Assembly (NCBI GenBank): GCA_028278225.1
Contig: JANQEU010000071.1
Coordinates: 90,405-154,404, forward strand
Direction: 5' to 3'
Length of the DNA: 64,000 bases
Source of the DNA: Cyclobacteriaceae bacterium
GTDB taxonomy: Bacteria > Bacteroidota > Bacteroidia > Cytophagales > Cyclobacteriaceae
Shown in pieces: positions 34,801 to 42,923 of this stretch; position 1 is the first letter of the stretch; each line of letters starts with the position of its first letter. The translations under genes and the position numbers were made by a program. The notes below the pieces were generated by a model. It saw only the letters and a program-made list of their open reading frames with translations, ran no database searches and was not told the DNA's origin.

Positions 34801-36091
34801 GATCCTTGAAAAAATCTGGAAGGACTGGGAAGCCTTTGCCTCTTATGCTTTTAACAAATCGCATAGCACGTGTTATTCGGTTGTGGCATATCAAACCGGG
34901 TATCTCAAGGCCAATTATCCGGCCGAATACATGGCGTCAGTCCTCACCCATAATCAAAGTAATATTGACAAAGTGACCTTCTTCATGGAAGAATGCCGTA
35001 ACCTTGGCATCAAAGTTTTAGGGCCTCACATCAATGAGTCAGATCAGGATTTCACGGTGAACCAATCCGGAGAGATCCGTTTTGGAATGGGTGCGATCAA
35101 AGGAACCGGCGAATCCGCCGTCCAGGCCATCATTGAGGAAAGAAATGAAAAAGGACATTTCACGGATGTTTTCGATCTGACTAAAAGGGTCAATTTAAGA
35201 GCGGTTAATAAGAAGTCGTTTGAAGTGCTGGCCAAAGCGGGGGCTTTCGATTGTTTTCCTGATTATCATCGCCGGCAATATGTGCAGGCGGATGAAGACG
35301 GAACATCATTAATTGAAAAAGCCATCCGCTTTGCCAATAAGATCCAGCAGGAGGAAGCAAGCGCCCAGGCCTCGTTGTTTGGCGGTGGCAATGGTTCGGC
35401 AATTGCCAAACCTAAGGTTGGCAGAATTGAACCGTACGGAGATATCGAAAAACTCAATATTGAAAAGGAGATGGTCGGGTTGTACATCACAGGGCATCCC
35501 CTTGACCAGTATTCTTTTGAAATGAACTACCTGACCAATATGAAACTTGGTGATCTGAAGGAAATGGATCAACTAAGAGGAAGGGAATTGAAGTTTGGCG
35601 GAATTGTCAGCGATGTCCAGCACAGGATGTCAAAAAAAGGAAACCCCTTCGGCCAGCTGACCCTGGAGGACTATGATGACTCGCACACATTCTTTTTGTT
35701 TTCCGACACCTATTTGAAATTCAAGAGTTTTCTTGAAAAGGGGTGGTTCCTGTATGTAACCGGGTCGATTCAGAACAGATGGAACAGCGAGGAGCTTGAA
35801 TTCAAGATCCAGAATATCGAATATCTGGGAGACGTAAGGAGCAAAATCGTAAAGGGACTGGAACTTCAAATGAATATCCAGGACATTAACGATATTACGA
35901 TCGGAGAACTGCTGCAAGCCACGGCAAATAATCCCGGAAGTTCCACCCTGAAATTTAGTGTGGTCGGTGTCCACGGGGACCGGATGATAAACCTGGAAAT
36001 GCTGAGCCGGAAGAGGTCCATAGACCTCAATTCCGATCTGGTTAAGGAACTGAAACTAATGGACAATGTGAAGTTTAAAGTGCTGACCTGA
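31868..36091 (+). CDS. dnaE: DNA polymerase III alpha subunit with fused DnaQ-like exonuclease
   Basis: 1407 residues, about 240 longer than E. coli DnaE. Residues 1-185 are a DEDDh 3'-5' exonuclease: D6 and E8 in FDTETTGL, D105 in GHNIEFDNK, and H169/D174 in DAHDAAYDVDAT, all intact. The PHP domain begins at 241 (HLHVHSQFSVLQA). The polymerase core has GPGRGSAAGSVVAYCIG near 610 and the catalytic aspartates in PDIDIDFDNEGRDKVIDY near 650. The C-terminus carries HhH and OB regions (GGIVSDVQHRMSKKGNPFGQLTLEDYDDS). The fusion is known from Bacteroidota. It may supply proofreading in cis. Confidence 0.97.
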   Translation: MYLIFDTETTGLPHNKTAPVEDLENWPRLVQIAWQLHDQNGKLLSQGNHIVKPDGFTIPFNAEQIHGISTARATEIGENRKIVLEKFTKDVKRSKVLVGHNIEFDNKIIGAEYLRTEMENILVDFPNIDTAVETVNFTDLQGGIGGKLKQPKLIELHEKLFGEGFGDAHDAAYDVDATARSFFECLRRKVIPPFEPTAVGDIIYEAPDLEEANFAWIREKSSGKIGDVRVEASDIKGQFVHLHVHSQFSVLQATPDVGSIIAKAKEYNMPAVAITDLGNMFGAFEFVKKALDEDIKPIVGCEFYVARERKKLQFTKDNPDRRFQQVLLAKNKKGYENLTKLSSLGYMEGHYGLYPRIDKDLVKEYREGLIALSGGLEGEIPHLILNVGETQAEEALKWWIEVFDEDFYIEINRHDLEEEHHLNEVLVALAAKYGVKIVAANELYYLDQEDARAHDVLICIKENEKQSTPIGRGRGFRPGLKNNNYFFKSQEMMKEDFRDIPEAIENISLIIEKVEEYELERDVLLPAFNIPDEFKDPEDEKEGGKRGENAYLKHLSYEGAKKRYENITEELKERLDFELATIEKTGYPGYFLIVQDFTSKARELDVSVGPGRGSAAGSVVAYCIGITNVDPIAYELLFERFLNPDRISLPDIDIDFDNEGRDKVIDYVVNKYGFNQVAQIITYGTMAPKSAIRDAGRVMELPLPETDGIAKLVPERPGVKFSSVFAEVPELEELKNGTDLPSQVINQAVVLEGSLRNTGIHACGVIITPDDMTNYIPLAKSKDSELLLTQYDNSVVESAGMLKMDFLGLKTLSIIKTAVENIQKRHEVEIDIDNIPLDDPKTYELYQRGETNGTFQFESPGMQKHLKALVPDRFEDLIAMNALYRPGPMEYIPNFINRKHGKEKITYDLDAMKEFLAETYGITVYQEQVMLLSQKLAGFSKGMADTLRKGMGKKKKEIIDELKPKFIEGGVANGHEPRILEKIWKDWEAFASYAFNKSHSTCYSVVAYQTGYLKANYPAEYMASVLTHNQSNIDKVTFFMEECRNLGIKVLGPHINESDQDFTVNQSGEIRFGMGAIKGTGESAVQAIIEERNEKGHFTDVFDLTKRVNLRAVNKKSFEVLAKAGAFDCFPDYHRRQYVQADEDGTSLIEKAIRFANKIQQEEASAQASLFGGGNGSAIAKPKVGRIEPYGDIEKLNIEKEMVGLYITGHPLDQYSFEMNYLTNMKLGDLKEMDQLRGRELKFGGIVSDVQHRMSKKGNPFGQLTLEDYDDSHTFFLFSDTYLKFKSFLEKGWFLYVTGSIQNRWNSEELEFKIQNIEYLGDVRSKIVKGLELQMNIQDINDITIGELLQATANNPGSSTLKFSVVGVHGDRMINLEMLSRKRSIDLNSDLVKELKLMDNVKFKVLT

Positions 36092-36278
36092 CCCTGACAA
36101 TTGGGAGTTTTTAATCAAATTAATTATAGAGAATTGTCATCCAACTACCTGGAAAGCAAAGCCTTATACCATCACCGGATAGCGGTCAATCCTGCCCGGA
36201 ATATCCGGGTAAAAAATGTGTTCTGTCTCGCTCCATACAAAGTTGATCTTAGTAGAACTAAACATTTGCGAAGGTGGT

Positions 36279-36286
36279 TATCTTTG
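36279..36286 (+). promoter_or_regulatory. Candidate -7 promoter element of trxA
   Basis: TATCTTTG fits TAnnTTTG and lies 43 bases before the trxA ATG at 36330. No TTTG at the right distance upstream. Confidence 0.45.
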
Positions 36287-36329
36287 CAAACTTCAATTGA
36301 ATAAAATATTTTGATTTAATCTATAAATA

Positions 36330-36653
36330 ATGGCGAAACCTGTAGAAATAACGGATTCAAACTTCGAGGAAGTATTAAATTCTGATAAACCCATATTAGT
36401 TGACTTTTGGGCGGAGTGGTGTGGTCCCTGTAAGATGATAGGCCCGGTTGTGGAGGAATTAGCATCTGATTATGATGGCAAGGCAGTTGTGGGGAAAGTG
36501 GATGTGGATGTTAACCCTGAAGTATCGGCAAAATTCGGCATCAGATCTATCCCTACACTTTTGGTATTCAAAAACGGGGAAATTGTTGACAAGCAAATTG
36601 GGGCCGTTCCGAAAGCGGTTTTAAGCCAAAAGCTTGAGGCACAAATAGCATAA
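36330..36653 (+). CDS. trxA: Thioredoxin
   Basis: 107 residues, full length. Active site WAEWCGPCKM with the Cys pair at about 31-34, the cis-Pro in IRSIPTLLVFKNGE, and the C-terminal helix (AVLSQKLEAQIA). Cytoplasmic disulfide reductant. It follows dnaE by 238 bases with its own promoter-like element and terminator, so it is probably an independent transcript. Confidence 0.98.
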   Translation: MAKPVEITDSNFEEVLNSDKPILVDFWAEWCGPCKMIGPVVEELASDYDGKAVVGKVDVDVNPEVSAKFGIRSIPTLLVFKNGEIVDKQIGAVPKAVLSQKLEAQIA

Positions 36654-36676
36654 GGATAAAAAATTTTAAACAATTG

Positions 36677-36714
36677 AAACCCTGATTTGCCAAAAGTCTG
36701 GGTTTTTTGTTTTT
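36677..36714 (+). terminator. Terminator after trxA
   Basis: AAACCC (36677-36682) pairs with GGGTTT (36700-36705) and GA with TC across one T-T mismatch, followed by a T tract. Confidence 0.75.
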
Positions 36715-36920
36715 AGGAAACTTGACATAACGATATCCGGAGGATTCACAGGATTCACTTCCCGGAAAGATGCCTCAGGGTAAGCTTAGACAATTTAGCC
36801 CTGCCCTCCTTCCATTTAAATTCATAGCCATATATCTTCCTTCCTGAGCGTCTATACATTTATTCGAACTCATGTATAGTACTACATGTATTTATCTTGA
36901 TTCATGCAGAAGCGTACATT

Positions 36921-37128
36921 TCTTACTTTACCGCTAAGTCGCAAAGTCAGGGTTATATTAAACATTCGAAACCTCTGAAATGACACTCTATGTCTCTCAC
37001 GCTCTGCGGTGAGAACAATTCTTTACTTTACCGCTAAGTCGTTAAGTCGCAAAATCAGGGTTATATTAAACATTCGAAATCTCTGAAATGACACTCTGCG
37101 TCTCTTGCGCCTCTGCGGTGAGAACAAA
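36921..37128. repeat. Tandem pair of about 100-bp repeats
   Basis: Copy 1 at about 36922-37018 and copy 2 at about 37022-37126 share most of their length: CTTTACCGCTAAGTCG at the left, CAGGGTTATATTAAACATTC in the middle and CTCTGCGGTGAGAACAA at the right. Copy 2 has about 10 extra bases near its left end. Each unit starts with ACCGC and ends with GCGGT, so it is bounded by a short inverted pair. Similar dispersed units are widespread in Bacteroidota intergenic DNA. No coding frame. The rest of the gap 36715-36920 holds nothing else recognisable. Confidence 0.85.
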
Positions 37129-37158
37129 TTTCTACTTTTACATCACTCTGGACCGGAA

Positions 37159-38805
37159 CTAGTTCATGAAAAACTCAGGATATTCTGCATCGTAGGGCGT
37201 GAGCTCCTGCAGGTATCGGGCAAATGCCAGTATCGCTGCTTCATCAAAATGGTTACCCAGTAAAGTTATTGATCCGGGATCTCCATTTTTGTATGACCCA
37301 TTGGGAAGAACAACACACGGGTGACCCGAAAGATTGGTCATGGTAAGCTGAGGTCCGGCAAAGCTGGGCGCGATAAGTACATCTATGTCTTTCATCACTT
37401 CATTCATGCGCTCTATCAGAATGGTTCTCAATCTATTGGCATTGATGTATTCCACCGCGGGAATGAACCTGGCTGCTCTGAAAACATTGGGCCATGCATT
37501 TTTGATTTGTCGCACCAGAAGACTGTCCATGTTACTCCTGGTCAGCTCATCAAATGCTGCAGCTGCTTCCGCGGACAAGATAAACCTCATGGCGGAAGTT
37601 GGAATATCTTCAGGCAAGTTCTTTTCAATAAGCGCTATCCCATTATCTCTTAGCAACGAAATTGTGATGCTGTCATTCTTTCCGTTTCTACCATTACCAT
37701 TGAAGTAGGATTTGAGGTAGCCCACCTTTAATGATTTCACATACCCGGTCGAATATTTGTAATTGAATGGAAAATCACGGACTGCAAGGTCTTTGTCGTC
37801 ACTCCCTCTGATCACTTCCAGTACCAACCCGGCATCAATTGCATTTCGACAGATGGGTCCCAGCTTGTCCATACTCCAACTCAATGCCATCGCTCCATAC
37901 CGGCTTACTCTTCCATATGTAGGCCTGAGGCCTGTTGCTCCGCATCTTGTTGAGGGTGAAACAATTGACCCAAGCGTTTCACTTCCTATGGCAAATGGCA
38001 CCAGTCCGGCCACAGTGGCCGAAGCAGAACCAGCGGACGAACCGCTACTACCCTGTTCCAGGTTCCATGGATTCTTGGTTACGCCTCCATACCACACATC
38101 TCCCCATGCAAGCGCACCTAAAGTCAGCTTGGCAATCAAAACAGCCCCGGCATCCTCAAGCTTTTGGACAACAGTCGCCTTAACATTGACTATCTGATCT
38201 TTGTATGGCATGGCTCCCCAGGTGGTCTTATATTCAGGAGTAGCCAGAAGATCTTTTATTCCGTAAGGAATGCCGTGCAGCGGCCCTTTATAATTGCCAT
38301 TTTGAATTTCCCGATCCGCCCGTTTTGCCTGTGCTAATGCAACGGAATCAGTGATGGTGATCACACATTGCAGTGTATCTCCATACTTTCTCAGCCGGTC
38401 AAGGTAGAGTTTTGTGAGTTCCAATGAGGTGATCTTCTGCTTTCTCAGGAGAACGGCCAACTGGTAAACGGGATAGAAAGCTACCTCCTCAATATTCCCG
38501 GAATATGCCACGTCTTCGGCAAGGTTCCACTCCTGTACCTCTTGTTTTGAGGGAATTCTATTCAAATTCAGGTTCGGTTGAAAAAATATTGACGGACTAA
38601 CCTCATTGGTCAACCCGTATGCCCTCAAGGCCTCATATGCCCTCAGGCTTGATCTTACACTGGGTCTCAGTGAATCTATCTCCGATTGATCCAATGAAAG
38701 TCCGATAATAGAGGCAGCAAATTCAATACTGTCCTGATTTTGTCCAAAGATGTGGACTGCAAAAGACAGGTAACCAATAAGAAAAACAACGCTTTTTAGG
38801 TTCAT
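37159..38805 (-). CDS. Secreted amidase (amidase signature family)
   Basis: 548 residues from ATG 38805 (MNLKSVVFLIGYLSFAVHIFGQ signal peptide); the longer frame start at 38841 hides the signal. The Ser-cisSer-Lys triad is visible: Lys in GIPYGIKDLLATPE and the Gly/Ser-rich GSSGSSAGSASATVAGLVPFAIGSETLGSI. The C-terminal half has FAGPQLTMTNLSGHPCVVLPNG. It would hydrolyse amides; substrate unknown. A signal peptide on an amidase of this type indicates a periplasmic enzyme. Single gene. Confidence 0.92.
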   Translation of the reverse strand: MNLKSVVFLIGYLSFAVHIFGQNQDSIEFAASIIGLSLDQSEIDSLRPSVRSSLRAYEALRAYGLTNEVSPSIFFQPNLNLNRIPSKQEVQEWNLAEDVAYSGNIEEVAFYPVYQLAVLLRKQKITSLELTKLYLDRLRKYGDTLQCVITITDSVALAQAKRADREIQNGNYKGPLHGIPYGIKDLLATPEYKTTWGAMPYKDQIVNVKATVVQKLEDAGAVLIAKLTLGALAWGDVWYGGVTKNPWNLEQGSSGSSAGSASATVAGLVPFAIGSETLGSIVSPSTRCGATGLRPTYGRVSRYGAMALSWSMDKLGPICRNAIDAGLVLEVIRGSDDKDLAVRDFPFNYKYSTGYVKSLKVGYLKSYFNGNGRNGKNDSITISLLRDNGIALIEKNLPEDIPTSAMRFILSAEAAAAFDELTRSNMDSLLVRQIKNAWPNVFRAARFIPAVEYINANRLRTILIERMNEVMKDIDVLIAPSFAGPQLTMTNLSGHPCVVLPNGSYKNGDPGSITLLGNHFDEAAILAFARYLQELTPYDAEYPEFFMN

Positions 38806-38980
38806 AACGGGGGAAATTGTAGGTAACGAGGTATTAATCAAAGTTGTTTCGCGTAAGTATTTATTTAAAGTTATTCCATGGAAATAAACAAAGAATTCAC
38901 CAAATTACCTTAAAATGGGTATTGTATTATTCTTAAATCTGTTTAAACTTTACCAAGAAATCGCCAAAGTCTGAAACAAC

Positions 38981-39421
38981 ATGAACTATCGAACCACCGC
39001 GGATCTGGCCTTCATTGAAGAAGAATTTGAATTACTTGAATCTGCCATTCAGGAAGTTAATTCAAGCTCGACCAGAACTCACAAAGACTACATTTTCATT
39101 CCTGATAACTATGAATATTTCAAAGTCCAATTGAACGATATTCTGTTCATTGAAGCGGATGGAAGCTATGTGAAAGTCTGCACAAGGAACAAAAGCTACC
39201 AGATCTCAACTAACCTTAAATCATTCAGTCAGCAGTTTCGGCACCCTGATTTTATAAGAGTCTCCCGCAAACACATCATCAATATCAGGTTTACGGAAAG
39301 GATCAACGGCGTCTACCTTGTTCTCAGGGATTGTAGCGGGACTGAGTACAAGATCGCCTTCAGTAAGCGAAAAAGGCAGGAAATACTGGGGGCGCTACCA
39401 ATTATAAAGATCAGGCACTAA
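38981..39421 (+). CDS. LytTR DNA-binding regulator
   Basis: 146 residues. The N-terminal 40 residues are helical and unassigned; from about 42 the LytTR domain reads FIPDNYEYFKVQLNDILFIEADGSYVKVCT, then YQISTNLKSFSQQF, FIRVSRKHIINIRFTERIN and FSKRKRQEILGALP. It lacks a receiver domain, so it is a stand-alone LytTR regulator rather than a classical response regulator. No histidine kinase is adjacent. Divergent from the amidase, about 175 bases apart, so the amidase is a candidate target by position only. Confidence 0.92.
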   Translation: MNYRTTADLAFIEEEFELLESAIQEVNSSSTRTHKDYIFIPDNYEYFKVQLNDILFIEADGSYVKVCTRNKSYQISTNLKSFSQQFRHPDFIRVSRKHIINIRFTERINGVYLVLRDCSGTEYKIAFSKRKRQEILGALPIIKIRH

Positions 39422-39459
39422 TACCTCAAATTCCGGAGAGGCTCCCCATGATCAGGTCA

Positions 39460-39960
39460 CTAGTTAATAGAGACCTTGTCGTGGAATGTGTCTTCATAGA
39501 AATGATGGAGTCTGAACATCTGTTCCGCACCTATTTTCTGACCTGTCTGGGCAATGATATAGAGGACCAGGGCTGCTCCTGCCAATATTGGTAATGCCCA
39601 TAAAATTTCGTAGGACATACCCAGATTCCATCTTGTCAATCCCCAGAAACCCGCAAAAAAGAACAAAATCCCAATAGAAACATACCCGAAGAAAAACAAT
39701 CCCCAGACGGTTGGGTTCGGCCCGTACAATCCCCTGATAATAGTGCCGTCTTCAGTCGCTTCGGTAGATAAATGAAGTTGAGGAGACCAGAAATGCCTTT
39801 CAGACAGTGGAATTTTGACGTTTACGTGACCGGATGACAAAAAGTCTACTACACACACATCATCCGAACGATCCTGGGATTCTTTGATTTGATGTTCGAC
39901 GGCGGCTTCATCAAGCTTTACCAAATGCTTGAATCTCGGCCGTATGCGGAAACTTGACAT
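39460..39960 (-). CDS. Hypothetical membrane protein, 166 residues
   Basis: I do not recognise a family. The N-terminal 85 residues are soluble (FKHLVKLDEAAVEHQIKESQDRSDDVCVVDFLSSGHVNVKIPLSERHFWSPQLHLSTE). Two hydrophobic segments follow, FFFGYVSIGILFFFAGFWGL and ILWALPILAGAALVLYIIAQ (about 88-142), and a short aromatic C-terminus. Probable inner-membrane protein with both termini in the cytoplasm. A hairpin lies in its leader. Confidence 0.7.
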   Translation of the reverse strand: MSSFRIRPRFKHLVKLDEAAVEHQIKESQDRSDDVCVVDFLSSGHVNVKIPLSERHFWSPQLHLSTEATEDGTIIRGLYGPNPTVWGLFFFGYVSIGILFFFAGFWGLTRWNLGMSYEILWALPILAGAALVLYIIAQTGQKIGAEQMFRLHHFYEDTFHDKVSIN

Positions 39961-39995
39961 AATTAGGCATTTTAATTCCGCATTCTAATAAAAAG

Positions 39996-40017
39996 AATCA
40001 TATTGAGTAATATGATT
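39996..40017 (-). promoter_or_regulatory. Hairpin in the leader of the membrane protein
   Basis: AATCATATT, loop GAGT, AATATGATT: a perfect 9-base stem 36 bases before the start codon at 39960. Could be a second terminator (a T-rich tract follows on the minus strand) or an operator. Confidence 0.45.
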
Positions 40018-40032
40018 TTAGTCATAAAACAC

Positions 40033-40073
40033 AAAAGGGCAAGAATTTTAACGAATTAAAATTTTGCCCTTTT
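40033..40073 (-). terminator. Strong terminator-like hairpin
   Basis: AAAAGGGCAA at 40033-40042 and TTGCCCTTTT at 40064-40073 enclose a further near-palindrome (TTTTAA/TTAAAA) with a small loop. On the minus strand the T-rich tail TTTTGTGTTTT follows, so it most likely ends a minus-strand transcript. Confidence 0.75.
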
Positions 40074-40300
40074 CGCGATATAGTTACCGTAGTTCCTATG
40101 CCACGCCAAGATACTGTTAGATGCCTTGAAAAGTGCTCAGCGGATGCCAAGTTCTTCTCACATCCTCTCCCAGCTTCGTTGACGTCCACCGTAGCTTCTG
40201 CCAACTTCCTCCGAGTGAGAATGGGACCTCGCGGTCCGACTTCCTATCCCTCTCTTGGTGATACTAAAGTAGAGTGATCAAATGGCCCCGCCAAAAAAAT
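40033..40300 (-). ncRNA. Candidate structured RNA with own terminator
   Basis: On the minus strand this gene-free stretch has several complementary segments: closing helix CCAAGA (40253-40258 read on minus) with TCTTGG (40106-40111), extended by CAC/GTG and TAT/ATA across small bulges; a hairpin GGACC-GCGA-GGTCC (40224-40237) with a GNRA-type tetraloop; TTCTCAC/GTGAGAA (40215-40221 with 40155-40161) enclosing GTTG/CAAC. It ends in a strong terminator (40033-40073). The interior is visibly richer in G and C than the flanks. I could not match it to RNase P, tmRNA, SRP or a riboswitch I know. The 5' end is a guess. Confidence 0.4.
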
Positions 40301-40400
40301 CTGAACTTTCTTTTCCACCACTTTTCATCGGTATAAACAGGATTCTTAACAGCTTAATCACACCAAAATCGACAAGTTATCAACAAGTAATTCACATTGG

Positions 40401-42776
40401 TCACTCATATTTAAGATTTTCGGACGGATTGCTGGTTGCCGCCCTGTAGGCGTGAAACCCGGTAGTAAGGACCGTTACGAATCCAATAACGACCAAAACA
40501 AGGATAAAAAGGATAAAATTAATGGGTACCCGATATTCAAATGTCTCCAGCCAATTGTCCATGATATAATAACCCACGGCAAACGCCGGAACAGCCCCAA
40601 TCAAAACCAGCCAAACAAAATCTCTGACTAAAAGTGTGACTAACCCGGAGATATTGGCACCCAGAACTTTTCTGATGCTTATTTCCTTGGTGCGCTGTTC
40701 TGCAATAAATGAGGCCAATCCAAGCAATCCCAGGCTTGCAATGGCAATCATCATCACCGCAAAACCAAGAAATAATTGTCCTCTCAGCTGATCGCTTTCG
40801 TATTCCTCAAGGAAGCTCTGATCCAGGAAAACATACTCAAACGGAATATTGGGCAGAAATTCCTCCCATGTTGACTGCACGAAAGCCAGTGCTTCCTGAG
40901 TATTTCCACCAATTTTGACCAAGGCCCTGCCATTGTTCAGATTGGGAAAGAAAGCCAGCGGTTCGATAGGATTGTACAGGGAAAGATGATGGAAATCCTT
41001 AGCTACTCCAATCACTCTTTTGGGTATGCTATCACCGTCAAAGCTGAATTTTTTGCCAATCGGTTCATCCCAGTTCAACCTTGCTACCATGGACTCGTTC
41101 ACGATAACAGCCGCAACTGTATCGGTTGCATAATCATATGAAAAATCCCGGCCTTCCACAAGCGCGACATCCAGCGTTGTGAAATAATCATAATCCACAG
41201 CGAACAGATCAATCCCGTACTCTTCCATCACTCCGTCATTCTGCTCTACGGACATAAGGTTTTTACTATAGCCATTACCGGGGACTGTAGATGCGGTAGC
41301 GGCCCTTAAGACGTTGGGGTTTTGCATAAGGGCATTCCTGATCACCGGCCACTTCTGTCTGGCTGTACGATTCATCCCAAACGTAATGACCTGTTCCTTA
41401 TCAAATCCAAGGTCGGCATTTCTGACATACTGCATCTGGTCATATATGATGAAAGTACCGATCAGCATGAATATTGAAATGGCAAACTGCAAACCAACCA
41501 GAAGTCTTCTTAGCCAAACGTTTCCGGATCGACTTCCCCTGCCCCCTCTTAGTGCATTGACGGGTGAATAAGAGGAAAGGTAAAATGCCGGGTAAGATCC
41601 GCTTATCAGACCCGTAAAAACCAATAGCACCAATACGGTCAAAACAATCCGTGGAGTGAGCAGCAGAGACAAGTCCAGAAATGTTCCCAGGCTTTGGTTG
41701 ATCATGGGTGTAATCACCAGAAGTATGCCAACCCCCAGGATCAAAGACACGAGCGCGATCAACACACTTTCAGAAAGGAACTGACCTATCAGGAGTTTCC
41801 GGTTTGCGCCCATCACCTTTCTGATACCTACCTCCAGGGATCTTCGCATGGATCGAGCGGTCGCCAGATTCATATAATTTATACAAGCTATCAAAACAAG
41901 AAATACGGCTACTGCTGCGAAAATGGCGATGTAGTCGTAATTACCAAGCGGCATCGGTTCGCCTTCGAAATCTGACTTCAAGTGAATGTCCTGAATGTTC
42001 AGCATTTCATAGACGATCTTAATATCAAACTGATCGAATATCGTTGCTACATACTTTCTGTTTATTTCAGCATTGAGTTTTGATGTAACGCTATCAGGAA
42101 TTGCCTGGTCATTCAACACCACATAGGTATAGATACTAAACCCTCCCCAATTGTTATTATTATTCAATCGCTCAACCGTACTTACTGAAGCCATCGAGTT
42201 GGCGATGATGTGGGAATTCTTCGGTTGGTCACGATAGATTCCCCTTACAGTATATGTATTATTGTCCGTTTGCAGGATCTGTCCCATGGGGTTCTCTCCT
42301 TTAAATATCCGGTCGGCCTCACTTTTAGCAAGGACCAGGGAATTGGGTGCGTTCAGGGCAGTGGCAGGATCACCGGCAATGAAATCATACGTGAAAACAT
42401 CGAAAACCGTCGAATCTACCAGATAAGTATTTTCGATGTAATAGCTAATGTCATCTTTCCTAAACCGGGTCCTTCCTGAAGGGATAAAACGAACGTACTG
42501 ATCCACTTCGCCAAACTCCTCCTTGACCGTTCTTCCAAGGGGGTATTGCGTAACCGACCACTTGAAGGAGTCATCAGGTTCACTGATATTGGATGAAATG
42601 CGATAAATGTTATCTGCATTTTCGTGATAACTATCGTAGCTAAGTTCGTGGCTGAGATAGAGCACTATCAGGAGACACGACACAATTCCAATGGTAAGAC
42701 CAAGGATATTTAATGCGGCGTAGGCCGGCTGCCTCCGTAGATGACGGACTGCAACCAAAAAATAATTTTTGAGCAT
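40401..42776 (-). CDS. FtsX/MacB-type ABC transporter permease
   Basis: 791 residues from ATG 42776 (MLKNYFLVAVRHLRRQPAYAALNILGLTIGIVSCLLIVLYL); the frame opens at 42803. Two MacB core domains alternate with membrane helices: EVGIRKVMGANRKLLIGQFLSESVLIALVS in the first FtsX unit and EISIRKVLGANISGLVTLLVRDFVWLVLIG in the second, ending AATSNPSENLKYE. Same class as the permeases at 29.2, 45.3 and 54.5 kb but without an N-terminal prefix domain and without an adjacent regulator or ATPase. Inner membrane. Confidence 0.93.
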   Translation of the reverse strand: MLKNYFLVAVRHLRRQPAYAALNILGLTIGIVSCLLIVLYLSHELSYDSYHENADNIYRISSNISEPDDSFKWSVTQYPLGRTVKEEFGEVDQYVRFIPSGRTRFRKDDISYYIENTYLVDSTVFDVFTYDFIAGDPATALNAPNSLVLAKSEADRIFKGENPMGQILQTDNNTYTVRGIYRDQPKNSHIIANSMASVSTVERLNNNNNWGGFSIYTYVVLNDQAIPDSVTSKLNAEINRKYVATIFDQFDIKIVYEMLNIQDIHLKSDFEGEPMPLGNYDYIAIFAAVAVFLVLIACINYMNLATARSMRRSLEVGIRKVMGANRKLLIGQFLSESVLIALVSLILGVGILLVITPMINQSLGTFLDLSLLLTPRIVLTVLVLLVFTGLISGSYPAFYLSSYSPVNALRGGRGSRSGNVWLRRLLVGLQFAISIFMLIGTFIIYDQMQYVRNADLGFDKEQVITFGMNRTARQKWPVIRNALMQNPNVLRAATASTVPGNGYSKNLMSVEQNDGVMEEYGIDLFAVDYDYFTTLDVALVEGRDFSYDYATDTVAAVIVNESMVARLNWDEPIGKKFSFDGDSIPKRVIGVAKDFHHLSLYNPIEPLAFFPNLNNGRALVKIGGNTQEALAFVQSTWEEFLPNIPFEYVFLDQSFLEEYESDQLRGQLFLGFAVMMIAIASLGLLGLASFIAEQRTKEISIRKVLGANISGLVTLLVRDFVWLVLIGAVPAFAVGYYIMDNWLETFEYRVPINFILFILVLVVIGFVTVLTTGFHAYRAATSNPSENLKYE

Positions 42777-42923
42777 GAGTCTTCGAGCCTTTAGTTCAGA
42801 CACTCAATTTGCAAAATCATCTCGTTGAAAGCCAGCAATTAATGAAAATTAACAGTCTGATTTATACTAACGGGCAATTTGGTATCCGGAAGTAATTGAA
42901 TAGCAATGAGATAAGGTGTGAAA

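Noticed and set aside
36101..36304. 67-residue frame between dnaE and trxA
   Set aside because: Contains the trxA -7 element and has no protein-like pattern; most likely leader DNA.
40022..40204. 60-residue minus-strand frame within the candidate ncRNA
   Set aside because: Its codons coincide with the helices and terminator; the RNA explanation fits better, though coding is not excluded.
40378..40386. TTATCAACA, DnaA-box-like, as sign of a replication origin
   Set aside because: One mismatch and no cluster of boxes, no dnaA or origin genes nearby.
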